Assembly (NCBI GenBank): GCA_016926175.1
Contig: JAFGPA010000006.1
Span: 1 to 40,074 of the forward strand
DNA from: Microcaldota archaeon
GTDB lineage: Archaea > Micrarchaeota > Micrarchaeia > Anstonellales > Bilamarchaeaceae
Length of the DNA: 40,074 bases
Direction: 5' to 3'
Below, piece after piece: positions 32,713-39,270 of the stretch. How positions within the stretch are numbered: the first letter of the stretch is position 1; each line of letters opens with the position of its first letter. Below the pieces are notes generated by a model. It saw only the letters and a list, made by a program, of their open reading frames with translations. It made no database searches and had not been told where the DNA came from. A program made the translations under genes and the position numbers.

Positions 32713-32720
32713 ATTTAAGT
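32713..32720 (-). promoter_or_regulatory. TATA-like box of ftsZ
   Basis: ACTTAAAT on the minus strand. It predicts a start near 32690 and a leader of about 40 nt containing the AAAGGTG ribosome site. Confidence 0.5.
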
Positions 32721-32800
32721 ATTTTCGCTTTTGTGAGAAGAATTCCTTACTCATAAAAATTCTTTTAATAAAACAAGTGCTGAAAAATCGGGATAAGACA

Positions 32801-32807
32801 TATAAAT
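32801..32807 (+). promoter_or_regulatory. TATA box of vapBC
   Basis: TATAAAT, predicting transcription from about 32828-32830 and a leader of about 18 nt with AAGGGG before the vapB ATG. Confidence 0.6.
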
Positions 32808-32828
32808 GTATTTAGTAAATGCATTTAC
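32803..32828. promoter_or_regulatory. Tandem operator-like repeats in the vapBC promoter
   Basis: TAAATGTATTTA (32803-32814) and TAAATGCATTTA (32816-32827) differ at one base and are spaced 13 bp start to start. The second extends to the perfect 14-bp palindrome GTAAATGCATTTAC. They cover the TATA box and the start site, as expected for antitoxin autorepression. Confidence 0.55.
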
Positions 32829-32846
32829 ATATGAAAAGGGGATCTC

Positions 32847-33068
32847 ATGGTGCGGGTAATAACCATAATGGATGATGTATATAATGAATTAAAGGAACTG
32901 AAAAACTCCAAAAACATGAGCTTCAGCGAGGCTCTGCGATTTCTGCTTAAAGAAAAAAAGAGTGAAAGCACGATCATACAACTGGCAGGAACCATTGAAG
33001 AAAAGGATATGTACCGGAGAACTGCCGCAAGGATCAGGCGTGGAGAGTATAACTGGATGGAGCAGTGA
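32847..33068 (+). CDS. vapB: VapB-type antitoxin (archaeal DUF217-like)
   Basis: A 73-aa antitoxin of the archaeal UPF0330/DUF217 kind. The N-terminal ribbon-like strand and helix (VRVITIMDDVYNELKELK) are followed by SFSEALRFLLKEKK, which would form the DNA-binding dimer. The C-terminal acidic/basic tail probably neutralises the VapC active site. AAGGGG lies 7 nt before the ATG. The promoter contains two copies of a near-palindrome, TAAATG[TC]ATTTA, across the TATA box and start region, fitting autorepression. vapC follows after a 69-bp gap. Confidence 0.87.
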   Translation: MVRVITIMDDVYNELKELKNSKNMSFSEALRFLLKEKKSESTIIQLAGTIEEKDMYRRTAARIRRGEYNWMEQ

Positions 33069-33137
33069 CTGGCAATGAATTTCATTTCATGTGATGTTGA
33101 AGCAGGCCCGGGGTTTGAAATGAATGGGGGATTCTGA

Positions 33138-33512
33138 ATGGAGAAAATATGCCTTGATTTTGACACTGCTATTGATTTTCTGCGCGGGGACCCATCGACA
33201 ATAGAAAAACTGATGTACTATGCCGACAGGGAAGAGCTCTGCATCACCAGCATGACTCTGATGCAGCTTCTGGAAACAATAAGAAAACACGAGGCAGTAA
33301 CAAATTTTGCGAACAGTATAACCATACTTCCGTTTGACAAAAAGGCCGCAGCAATTGCAAACAAGATAAACAATGATCTTAAAGACAGGGGAGAAATGCC
33401 AAAACCCATTGACAGTGTTTTGCTGGCTTCTGTTTGCATTGCACATGAGGCATTTGTATTTTCAAGGTCTCCCTGGAAATTCGAAGGAATACGGGGCTTG
33501 CGAAAAGTCTAA
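33138..33512 (+). CDS. vapC: VapC-type PIN-domain toxin ribonuclease
   Basis: A 124-aa PIN-domain nuclease, the expected size for VapC. The acidic site residues visible are Asp in CLDFDTAIDFL, Glu in LMQLLET and Asp in PIDSVLLAS. The usual final acidic residue in the loop before the last strand (T-x-D/N-x-x-F) is replaced in FVFSRSPWKFEGI, where Ser and Pro take that place. The toxin would cleave a specific RNA, often tRNA or rRNA, when the antitoxin is lost. GGGG lies 7 nt before the ATG. It is followed by purQ 24 bp later with an independent A/T box. Confidence 0.87.
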   Translation: MEKICLDFDTAIDFLRGDPSTIEKLMYYADREELCITSMTLMQLLETIRKHEAVTNFANSITILPFDKKAAAIANKINNDLKDRGEMPKPIDSVLLASVCIAHEAFVFSRSPWKFEGIRGLRKV

Positions 33513-33517
33513 ATTAT
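33510..33517 (+). promoter_or_regulatory. TATA-like box of purQ
   Basis: TAAATTAT overlaps the vapC stop and is centred 23-24 bp before the purQ ATG; no ribosome-binding site lies between. Confidence 0.4.
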
Positions 33518-33536
33518 TTGTTGACAAGTTGATTGT

Positions 33537-34289
33537 ATGAGAGCACTGGTACTCACAGGATATGGAATAAACTGCGAACAGGAAAGCAAATATTGTGTCG
33601 AAAAAGCCGGAGGCCGTGCAGATATTGTACATCTGAACAGGATAATGGAAAATCCTTCAATGCTCGAAAACTACAATATGCTGTTTGTGCCCGGAGGATT
33701 CTCATTCGGTGATGACCTGGGTTCCGGAAGGGTGTTCGCAAACAAGATGAAATACCGGCTGAGAAGCCAGCTTGAAGAATTCATAAAACAAAAGAAGCTT
33801 ATTCTGGGCATATGCAATGGATTCCAGGTTCTTGTAAAGATGGGATTATTGCCTCATCCGGATTTCAGGCAAACAGCAAGCCTTATTGGAAATGATTCGG
33901 GAAAATTCGAAGACAGATGGGTGGTTCTCAGGGCAAACAGGGAATCGCCATGCATATTCACAAAAGGCATTGATTATATGCTCGCCCCGGTAAGGCATGG
34001 GGAGGGAAAATTCGTTGTGGAAAACGAAGGCCAGCTTGTAAGTCTGAAAAACCAGATTGTTTTCCAGTATACTGATCCGGATGGAAAGCTGGCAGGATAT
34101 CCTCACAATCCAAATGGATCTATGATGAATATTGCGGGAATCTGCGATAAATCAGGTCGGATATTCGGAATGATGCCGCACCCTGAAGGATTCAATATCA
34201 TCCAGAACTGCCCTTACTGGACAAGAGGAAAGATAAAAGAGCCGATGGGGCTCGCGCTATTCAGGAATGCTGTGGAATATTTTAAGTGA
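33537..34289 (+). CDS. purQ: FGAM synthase, glutamine amidotransferase subunit
   Basis: A 250-aa class I glutaminase that delivers ammonia to PurL in purine synthesis. The N-terminus RALVLTGYGINCEQES is the typical PurQ opening. FVPGGFSFGDDLGSG contains the oxyanion loop. GICNGFQVLVKMGLL carries the nucleophilic Cys, and FGMMPHPEGFN supplies the catalytic His-x-Glu. The C-terminal extension with WTRGK is PurQ-like. PurS and PurL are outside the window. TAAATTAT at 33510-33517 is centred about 24 bp before the ATG, fitting a leaderless mRNA. It belongs to the same pathway as purP. Confidence 0.95.
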   Translation: MRALVLTGYGINCEQESKYCVEKAGGRADIVHLNRIMENPSMLENYNMLFVPGGFSFGDDLGSGRVFANKMKYRLRSQLEEFIKQKKLILGICNGFQVLVKMGLLPHPDFRQTASLIGNDSGKFEDRWVVLRANRESPCIFTKGIDYMLAPVRHGEGKFVVENEGQLVSLKNQIVFQYTDPDGKLAGYPHNPNGSMMNIAGICDKSGRIFGMMPHPEGFNIIQNCPYWTRGKIKEPMGLALFRNAVEYFK

Positions 34290-34296
34290 TCCAGGC

Positions 34297-34509
34297 TTAT
34301 TCATCAATAATGACTTTTGCAAGCACTACGAAACCAAACAGAACGGCAAGCAACGGATATGCCTTTGCCCATTGCAATTCTGCTATGAGATCAAAATTCA
34401 GTGCAAGCCCAAGGATACCAAATGCAATCATAAGGGTCCCTGGCAGATGTCCATCATTGATTTTTTCAACTTTCTTTGTGCTGGTCTTTCTCTTCTTCTT
34501 TGGAGGCAT
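34297..34509 (-). CDS. Small two-helix membrane protein
   Basis: A 70-aa protein with a strongly basic cytosolic N-terminus (MPPKKKRKTSTKK), followed by two membrane helices (TLMIAFGILGLALNF and AYPLLAVLFGFVVLAKVII). The positive-inside rule places the N-terminus in the cytoplasm. An AGGTGA ribosome site sits 7 nt before the ATG, and a TTTTAAAA-like box (34543-34551) stands about 39 bp upstream, giving a short leader. The gene is short but well supported by topology and signals. It is not SecE or Sec-beta by any motif I can see. Function unknown. Confidence 0.7.
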   Translation of the reverse strand: MPPKKKRKTSTKKVEKINDGHLPGTLMIAFGILGLALNFDLIAELQWAKAYPLLAVLFGFVVLAKVIIDE

Positions 34510-34553
34510 GTTTAAGTCACCTGGAAAACTATCGGCAGTAAGATTTTTAAAAT

Positions 34554-35027
34554 TCAGGGCTTGCCAAAGATGAGAAATCCTAATGCCGGAATTGCAAGAA
34601 TAGTCAAACCAAGGTAAAACAATGTGTGCATGAAATCAAGGAATGAATGGACAAGGAATATGGTAATTGATTTGTTGGTATCTATCCTTGCAAAGAATCT
34701 TTTCAGATAGCCAACTATTATTATAATAGGAATAACTGCCAGAAGGATAAGGAAGAATGCGATTACACCCGGGGATTTCAGGAAAGCGATTATCTTTATT
34801 GCGCTAAGCCTGAAAAAGGCTATTGTAATAAGTCCGATAGCAAGCAAAAAGAAATCAATCACCCTGCCTGTTTCGGGATAGAAGCCTTTTGTATATTCTT
34901 CATTGATGATTTTTATTGATCTTGGAATCTCATAAACCAGAAAGCCCAGTATAAGCATTACTGATGCTATGTCAAAAAGCCCGAGGTCGACAATATCGAA
35001 GAATTGCCCTACTATATTGTATGCCAC
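34554..35027 (-). CDS. Hypothetical four-helix membrane protein
   Basis: A 157-aa integral membrane protein with about four hydrophobic segments: LFDIASVMLILGFLVYEI, VIDFFLLAIGLITIAFF, VIAFFLILLAVIPIIIIVGYL and LFYLGLTILAIPALGFLIF. The charged loop between the third and fourth (KRFFARIDTNKSI) is probably cytosolic. GTG is the likely start; a TTTAAAC box on the minus strand is centred 25-26 bp before it, so the transcript is leaderless. It is divergent from the XRE-type regulator and shares a symmetrical promoter motif, so it may be that regulator's target. No family recognised. Confidence 0.75.
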   Translation of the reverse strand: MAYNIVGQFFDIVDLGLFDIASVMLILGFLVYEIPRSIKIINEEYTKGFYPETGRVIDFFLLAIGLITIAFFRLSAIKIIAFLKSPGVIAFFLILLAVIPIIIIVGYLKRFFARIDTNKSITIFLVHSFLDFMHTLFYLGLTILAIPALGFLIFGKP

Positions 35028-35042
35028 ATTGCTTTCTTGCAG

Positions 35043-35091
35043 TTAAATGTTTAAAAAGTTTTGGCAGATGACGGAATCCATTTAAACGTTT
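35043..35091. promoter_or_regulatory. Symmetrical divergent promoter with matching TTTAAAC[AG]TTT motifs
   Basis: The minus strand reads TTTAAACATTTAAC ending at 35043 and the plus strand reads TTTAAACGTTTGGC from 35081. Each TTTAAA is centred 25-26 bp before a GTG start (35027 minus, 35109 plus). The shared 3' extension suggests one regulator binds both. Confidence 0.5.
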
Positions 35092-35108
35092 GGCGATAAG
35101 TGAGAAAT

Positions 35109-35798
35109 GTGGAAAAGATAAAGATGGAGATTGCAGGAGAAATTTCACTTTCAGAAGATCCTGGAGCAACAATGAGAAAATGGAGGGAAATTTTCAGCAT
35201 TTCACAGGTGGAACTGGCAAAATATCTTGACATTACCGTATCGACCATCAGCGACTATGAAGGTAACAGAAGAAAATCCCCTGGAACAACAGTCGTGAAA
35301 AGGTTCGTAAATGCGCTTTTTGAAATCGACAAGATAAAGGGGGGAATAATAAGCGCAAAATTCAGGGAAAAGGAAAAGCCCGTAAATGAATATTTTGAAG
35401 TCCATGAATTTGCAAGATCGATTGCCCTGAAGGATTTTGTTGAGCTGATAAAGGGAAAGGTGCTAACCAACCCCGATCTTGTGGAAACAAAGAAAGTTTA
35501 TGGCTATACCCTTATTGACAGCATCAAAGTCATCCTTGACATGCCGTTTTCCTATTTTCAGAATCTTTATGGCAATGTCAATCAGAGGGTGTTCATATTT
35601 ACCGGAATAAGCACCGGAAGGAGCCCTTTTGTGGTTGTAAGGGTAAGCCCTTCAAAGCCGTCTGCAATAGTTTTGCATAATATTGATCCGGAAAAGGTGG
35701 ACCGGCTGGCCATAAAAATCTCTGACCGGGAAAGGATCCCGATGATAGTTACCAAGGCATCTGTAGAGGAGATAAAGGATGCGTTAAACAGGATCTGA
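35109..35798 (+). CDS. XRE-type helix-turn-helix transcriptional regulator (COG1709-like)
   Basis: About 229 aa if started at the GTG at 35109; the GTG at 35100 and the ATG at 35124 are alternatives. An N-terminal Cro/C1-type helix-turn-helix runs over about 25-65 (SISQVELAKYLDITVSTISDY, then EGNRRKSPG). A C-terminal alpha/beta domain of about 110 residues follows (VFIFTGISTGRSPFVVVRVS, IPMIVTKASVEEIKDAL) and may sense a ligand, as in the archaeal COG1709 type. A TTTAAAC box centred 25-26 bp before 35109 supports that start and a leaderless mRNA. It lies divergent from a membrane protein. Autoregulation through the shared operator-like DNA is plausible but unproven. Confidence 0.85.
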   Translation: MEKIKMEIAGEISLSEDPGATMRKWREIFSISQVELAKYLDITVSTISDYEGNRRKSPGTTVVKRFVNALFEIDKIKGGIISAKFREKEKPVNEYFEVHEFARSIALKDFVELIKGKVLTNPDLVETKKVYGYTLIDSIKVILDMPFSYFQNLYGNVNQRVFIFTGISTGRSPFVVVRVSPSKPSAIVLHNIDPEKVDRLAIKISDRERIPMIVTKASVEEIKDALNRI

Positions 35799-36050
35799 TT
35801 TACTTTCATACCAGTGATATTGAGCTGATTCTATTGCCGGAAGGAGCAGAATTGCAAGGGCCCGCTGGTTTCTTTTTCCGGTGTTTTTCTGGTTAAGATC
35901 TATGAGAGATAGAAGCATTTTAAGAAAGAGAAACAGGTTTCCAAAAAATAATAGTTGCCAAGAAGACAAAACAGCTTCATTTCAGAGATTTTTTATCCAT
36001 AGGAAGAAAATGCTGTTAGATTTTAAAAGAGTATCCGACACAATACTCCT
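35799..36050. other. Longest gene-free stretch (regulator to pyrG)
   Basis: About 250 bp holding the pyrG TATA box at its right end. A 61-codon TTG-started minus-strand frame (35784-35969) crosses it but lacks a promoter or ribosome site. No RNA gene or repeat was seen. Confidence 0.5.
36021..36028 (+). promoter_or_regulatory. TATA box of pyrG
   Basis: TTTTAAAA centred 26-27 bp before the pyrG ATG, identical in sequence and almost identical in spacing to the purP box. Confidence 0.65.
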
Positions 36051-37634
36051 ATGCTAGACAAAAAGTTCATTGTAGTTGCCGGCTCTATAATGTCCGGCCT
36101 TGGAAAAGGTATTGTCGCTTCTTCTATAGCAAAACTGCTCCAGGCCAGGGGCTACAGGGTTGCTCCGATCAAATTTGACGGATATCTTAATGTGGACTGC
36201 GGAACAATGAACCCTTTCAGACACGGCGAGGTCTTTGTGCTTGATGACGGAACAGAGGTGGATATGGATTTTGGAACATATGAAAGATTTCTCAACAAAT
36301 CAATACCCGGAAACTGCTCCATTACAGGCGGGAAGCTGTTCAAGACCATTGTTGAAAAGGAAAGGCGGGGGGACTATCTTGGAAGGGATGTGCAGATTGT
36401 TCCGCACCTTACAGATGAAATCAAAAAGAGGGTGGCAGAGGTAGCCAAGAATGTTGACATTGTGCTTATTGAAATCGGCGGAACAGTTGGAGACCTTGAA
36501 AACGGATATTTTGTCGAAGCCATGAGGCAGATGAACTATGAGCATGACAATATGGCGTTCATACAATTGACCTATGTGCCAAGCCTGAGCCCCGGAGAGC
36601 AGAAAACGAAACCAACGCAGCATGCAACAAGACTGCTGCAAAGCCTTGGGATCCAGCCGGATATCATAATATGCAGGGAGCAGGAGAATCTTTCAGCTGA
36701 GGCAAAAAAGAAGATCAGTGCATATTGCAATGTTTCTGAAAATGCTGTTTTTGACGATCCAGTGCTGAAAACAGTCTATGAACTGCCGCTGGTACTGGAA
36801 AAGCAGGACATTTATGCGCCGCTGGCAAAAAAACTTGGCTTGAAAAACAGAAAAGCAGACCTTGAAAACTGGGAGAAAAAAGTAAAGCACATAATCAGTC
36901 CGAAAAAAGAGCCGGTGAAGGTAGCCATTGTAGGGAAGTATACTGCAGTGAAAGATGCGTATGTGAGTGTGAAGGAGGCGCTTGTACATGCTGCAGCAAC
37001 TGTCAATTGCGGCCTGGAAATCGGATGGGTAGAAGCAAGCGATCTTGAGAAAATGGAAGATATTGGCGAGGTGCTTTCCAAATACGATGGGATAATCATT
37101 CCGGGAGGTTTTGGAGGACGGGGCGTTGAGGGAAAAATCAGGGCCATACAGTATGCGCGGGAAAACAAAAAAGCACTGGTCGGCCTTTGCCTTGGATTGC
37201 AGCTTATGGTAATTGAATATGCAAGAAATGTCCTTGGCCTTGATGCCAATTCAACTGAATTTGACAAGCATACCCCGCATCCGGTTATCGATTTGCTTCC
37301 AGAGCAGCAGCAGATATCAAAAATGGGCGGAACGATGAGGCTTGGCGATTACGAATGCATTTTGAAAAAAGGGACTCTGGCACATCATGCATACAAAAAA
37401 GACAGTATTTCTGAAAGGCACAGGCACAGGCTGGAAGTCAACCCGAACTATGTTAAACAGCTTGAAAAGGGAGGACTTATAGTTTCGGGAACCCACCCAA
37501 AGAACAATATTGTTGAGATTGCTGAGTGGAAAACCAGTTTTGGGATTGCAACCCAGGCCCATATTGAACTTAAAAGCAGGCTTGAAGAACCTGCACCAAT
37601 CTTTATAGAATTCATAAAGGCTTGTGAAAAGTGA
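36051..37634 (+). CDS. pyrG: CTP synthase
   Basis: A 527-aa amidoligase making CTP from UTP, ATP and glutamine. The synthetase domain (1-270) starts FIVVAGSIMSGLGKGIVASS (P-loop), with DGYLNVDCGTMNPFRHGEVF and EIGGTVGDLEN. The glutaminase domain has the Cys nucleophile in LVGLCLGLQLMVIEYA and the His-x-Glu-like end near THPKNNIVEIAEW. Length matches the family. A TTTTAAAA box centred 26-27 bp before the ATG, with no Shine-Dalgarno, gives a leaderless mRNA. The product CTP feeds rfbF and the CTP-dependent polyprenol kinase in this window. The AlkD-like gene overlaps its 3' end by 11 bp. Confidence 0.96.
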   Translation: MLDKKFIVVAGSIMSGLGKGIVASSIAKLLQARGYRVAPIKFDGYLNVDCGTMNPFRHGEVFVLDDGTEVDMDFGTYERFLNKSIPGNCSITGGKLFKTIVEKERRGDYLGRDVQIVPHLTDEIKKRVAEVAKNVDIVLIEIGGTVGDLENGYFVEAMRQMNYEHDNMAFIQLTYVPSLSPGEQKTKPTQHATRLLQSLGIQPDIIICREQENLSAEAKKKISAYCNVSENAVFDDPVLKTVYELPLVLEKQDIYAPLAKKLGLKNRKADLENWEKKVKHIISPKKEPVKVAIVGKYTAVKDAYVSVKEALVHAAATVNCGLEIGWVEASDLEKMEDIGEVLSKYDGIIIPGGFGGRGVEGKIRAIQYARENKKALVGLCLGLQLMVIEYARNVLGLDANSTEFDKHTPHPVIDLLPEQQQISKMGGTMRLGDYECILKKGTLAHHAYKKDSISERHRHRLEVNPNYVKQLEKGGLIVSGTHPKNNIVEIAEWKTSFGIATQAHIELKSRLEEPAPIFIEFIKACEK

Positions 37635-38313
37635 GGATATGATACGGCAGGAGCTTGGAAAGCTTGCTAATCCGGAAAAAGCAAAAATATTGCAGGGATT
37701 TTTCAAAACCGAAAAAGGACAGTATGGTGAAGGGGATATCTTTATTGGAGTCAGTGTGCCTGAAACAAGAGCAGTGGCAAAGAAATACAGGACGCTGAAG
37801 CTGGATGAAGTAAAGAAACTTCTGGACAGCAGAATTCATGAGGAGCGGCTTGCGGCATTGCTGATTCTTGTTGAGAAATACGGCAAAAACAAGAAAAAAG
37901 TCTATGAGTTCTACCTGAAAAATTCCAAAAAGATAAACAACTGGGACCTTGTTGATCTCTCTGCGCCAAAAATCGTCGGTAACTATCTTCTTGACAAGGA
38001 CAGGAAACCATTGTACAGACTTGCAAAGTCAAAAAATCTGTGGGAAAGAAGAATTGCAATTGTTGCAACATATGCATTTATCAAAAACAACCAGTTTGAA
38101 GATACTTTAAGGATTTCTGAATCTCTTCTTGAAGACAGGCATGATCTGATACATAAGGCAGCAGGATGGATGCTGAGAGAAATTGGCAAAAGAAACCAGG
38201 AAGCGGAAGAAGAATTTCTGAAAAAACATTGCCGGCATATGCCAAGAACCATGCTAAGATACGCAATTGAAAAGTTTGATGGAAAAAAGAAGATGCATTA
38301 CATGGAAAAGTAA
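37624..38313 (+). CDS. DNA alkylation repair protein (AlkD-like HEAT-repeat glycosylase)
   Basis: Up to 229 aa of alpha-helical HEAT-like repeats, typical of AlkC/AlkD DNA glycosylases that excise 3- and 7-alkylpurines without base flipping. Landmarks are VSVPETRAVAKKY, INNWDLVDLSAPKIVG (catalytic Asp region of AlkD), NLWERRIAIVATYAFI and KAAGWMLREIGKR. The GTG at 37624 is kept because AAAGG lies just upstream. The ATG at 37639 (MIRQELGKL) is possible, with GAGG very close. It overlaps pyrG by 11 bp and the convergent kinase gene by 16 bp, so it is likely co-transcribed with pyrG. Confidence 0.9.
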   Translation: MKSEDMIRQELGKLANPEKAKILQGFFKTEKGQYGEGDIFIGVSVPETRAVAKKYRTLKLDEVKKLLDSRIHEERLAALLILVEKYGKNKKKVYEFYLKNSKKINNWDLVDLSAPKIVGNYLLDKDRKPLYRLAKSKNLWERRIAIVATYAFIKNNQFEDTLRISESLLEDRHDLIHKAAGWMLREIGKRNQEAEEEFLKKHCRHMPRTMLRYAIEKFDGKKKMHYMEK

Positions 38314-39239
38314 TTGGAAGGAGGCAGCATATCCCTGACTTTTAGCATATCGGAAGCGAATTCTTCTGCACTTTGCTGTCTCTTGTCCGGATCCTTGCTT
38401 AGCGCTTTTTGAATTACATCAGAAAGCTGTTTGGGAACCTGTTCCAGGCGGATGTGAAGGGGTATCGGATCCTCATGCCTGTGTTTTTCCCTTGCACACT
38501 CTATATATTCCTGGAAGGTTGCTCCCTTAATTATGAAAGGAAAGAAGTCGTTGCTGCCTTCTCTAAAGCGCGAGTATATTCTTCCGGCCATGAAATAAAG
38601 GCTTATTGCAAGGGAATATATGTCTGCACGATGGTCGATAGGGGAAAACTGGTAGGTTTGCTCGGGAGACATGAAATCCGGAGAGCCGATACCATAGGGC
38701 ATTCTGCTCCTTATATCAGGAGCTTCAGGCATCATGGAATACTGAAAATCAATCAGGATCGGACTGCTGTCCAGGAGCATTATGTTGGATGGCCGTAGAT
38801 CGCAATGGACGATATTTTTTGAATGAATGTAGGAAAGGCAGTCGCACACTTTTGTCATTGTTTCCAGAAGAGAATGAATGTTATTGAAGAATTCGTATTC
38901 CATAATATGCGTTCCAAGATATTCCAAAACAAGGAATGGCATATTTTCCTCCTTGCCGCTGTCAATTAGATTTACAACTCCGGGATGCCTTGCCTTTTCA
39001 AGCACCATCCGTTCATTGTCAAAAATATCATGAAGAAGAAGGTCTGCTGCTTTTTCTTTCCATGGTGTTTTTACCACTACTTTTCCTTTATCGGAATCTG
39101 CACAATAAATTTCTCCGACGCCACCCCAGGCAATTCTAGAAGAGATGGCATATTTTCCTTTCAGTACTGTACCGTTGGCAAGAGCGTAGGACGTTTTCCG
39201 GAATTTGCCGGGCCGGGAATTTAGAAATTCTTGAGTCAC
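38298..39239 (-). CDS. Ser/Thr protein kinase, atypical catalytic motifs
   Basis: A 313-aa Hanks-type kinase without a membrane segment. The glycine loop is AWGGVGEIYCA, the ATP Lys is in VVVKTP, the C-helix Glu is in DNERMVLEKA, and the activation segment end is DFMSPEQ. The catalytic loop is HCDLRPSN, with Cys for Arg of HRD and Arg for the Ser/Thr-kinase Lys. The metal motif is DFQ instead of DFG. The catalytic Asp and the metal-binding Asn and Asp remain. A GTG start lies 26-27 bp after a TTTTAAAT box, so the mRNA is probably leaderless. It is a paralogue of the adjacent kinase. Active, or a pseudokinase, is open. Confidence 0.9.
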   Translation of the reverse strand: MTQEFLNSRPGKFRKTSYALANGTVLKGKYAISSRIAWGGVGEIYCADSDKGKVVVKTPWKEKAADLLLHDIFDNERMVLEKARHPGVVNLIDSGKEENMPFLVLEYLGTHIMEYEFFNNIHSLLETMTKVCDCLSYIHSKNIVHCDLRPSNIMLLDSSPILIDFQYSMMPEAPDIRSRMPYGIGSPDFMSPEQTYQFSPIDHRADIYSLAISLYFMAGRIYSRFREGSNDFFPFIIKGATFQEYIECAREKHRHEDPIPLHIRLEQVPKQLSDVIQKALSKDPDKRQQSAEEFASDMLKVRDMLPPSNYFSM

Positions 39240-39261
39240 AATATTTATTCTGTTATAACTG

Positions 39262-39269
39262 TTTTAAAT
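39262..39269 (-). promoter_or_regulatory. TATA box of the kinase at 38298-39239
   Basis: The plus strand reads TTTTAAAT, centred 26-27 bp before the GTG at 39239. It sits directly after the upstream kinase's stop codon. Confidence 0.5.
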
Positions 39270-39270
39270 T

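Noticed and set aside
35784-35969. 61-codon minus-strand frame in the gap before pyrG
   Set aside because: It starts with TTG, lacks a TATA box at the right distance and a ribosome site, overlaps the regulator gene, and shows no motif.
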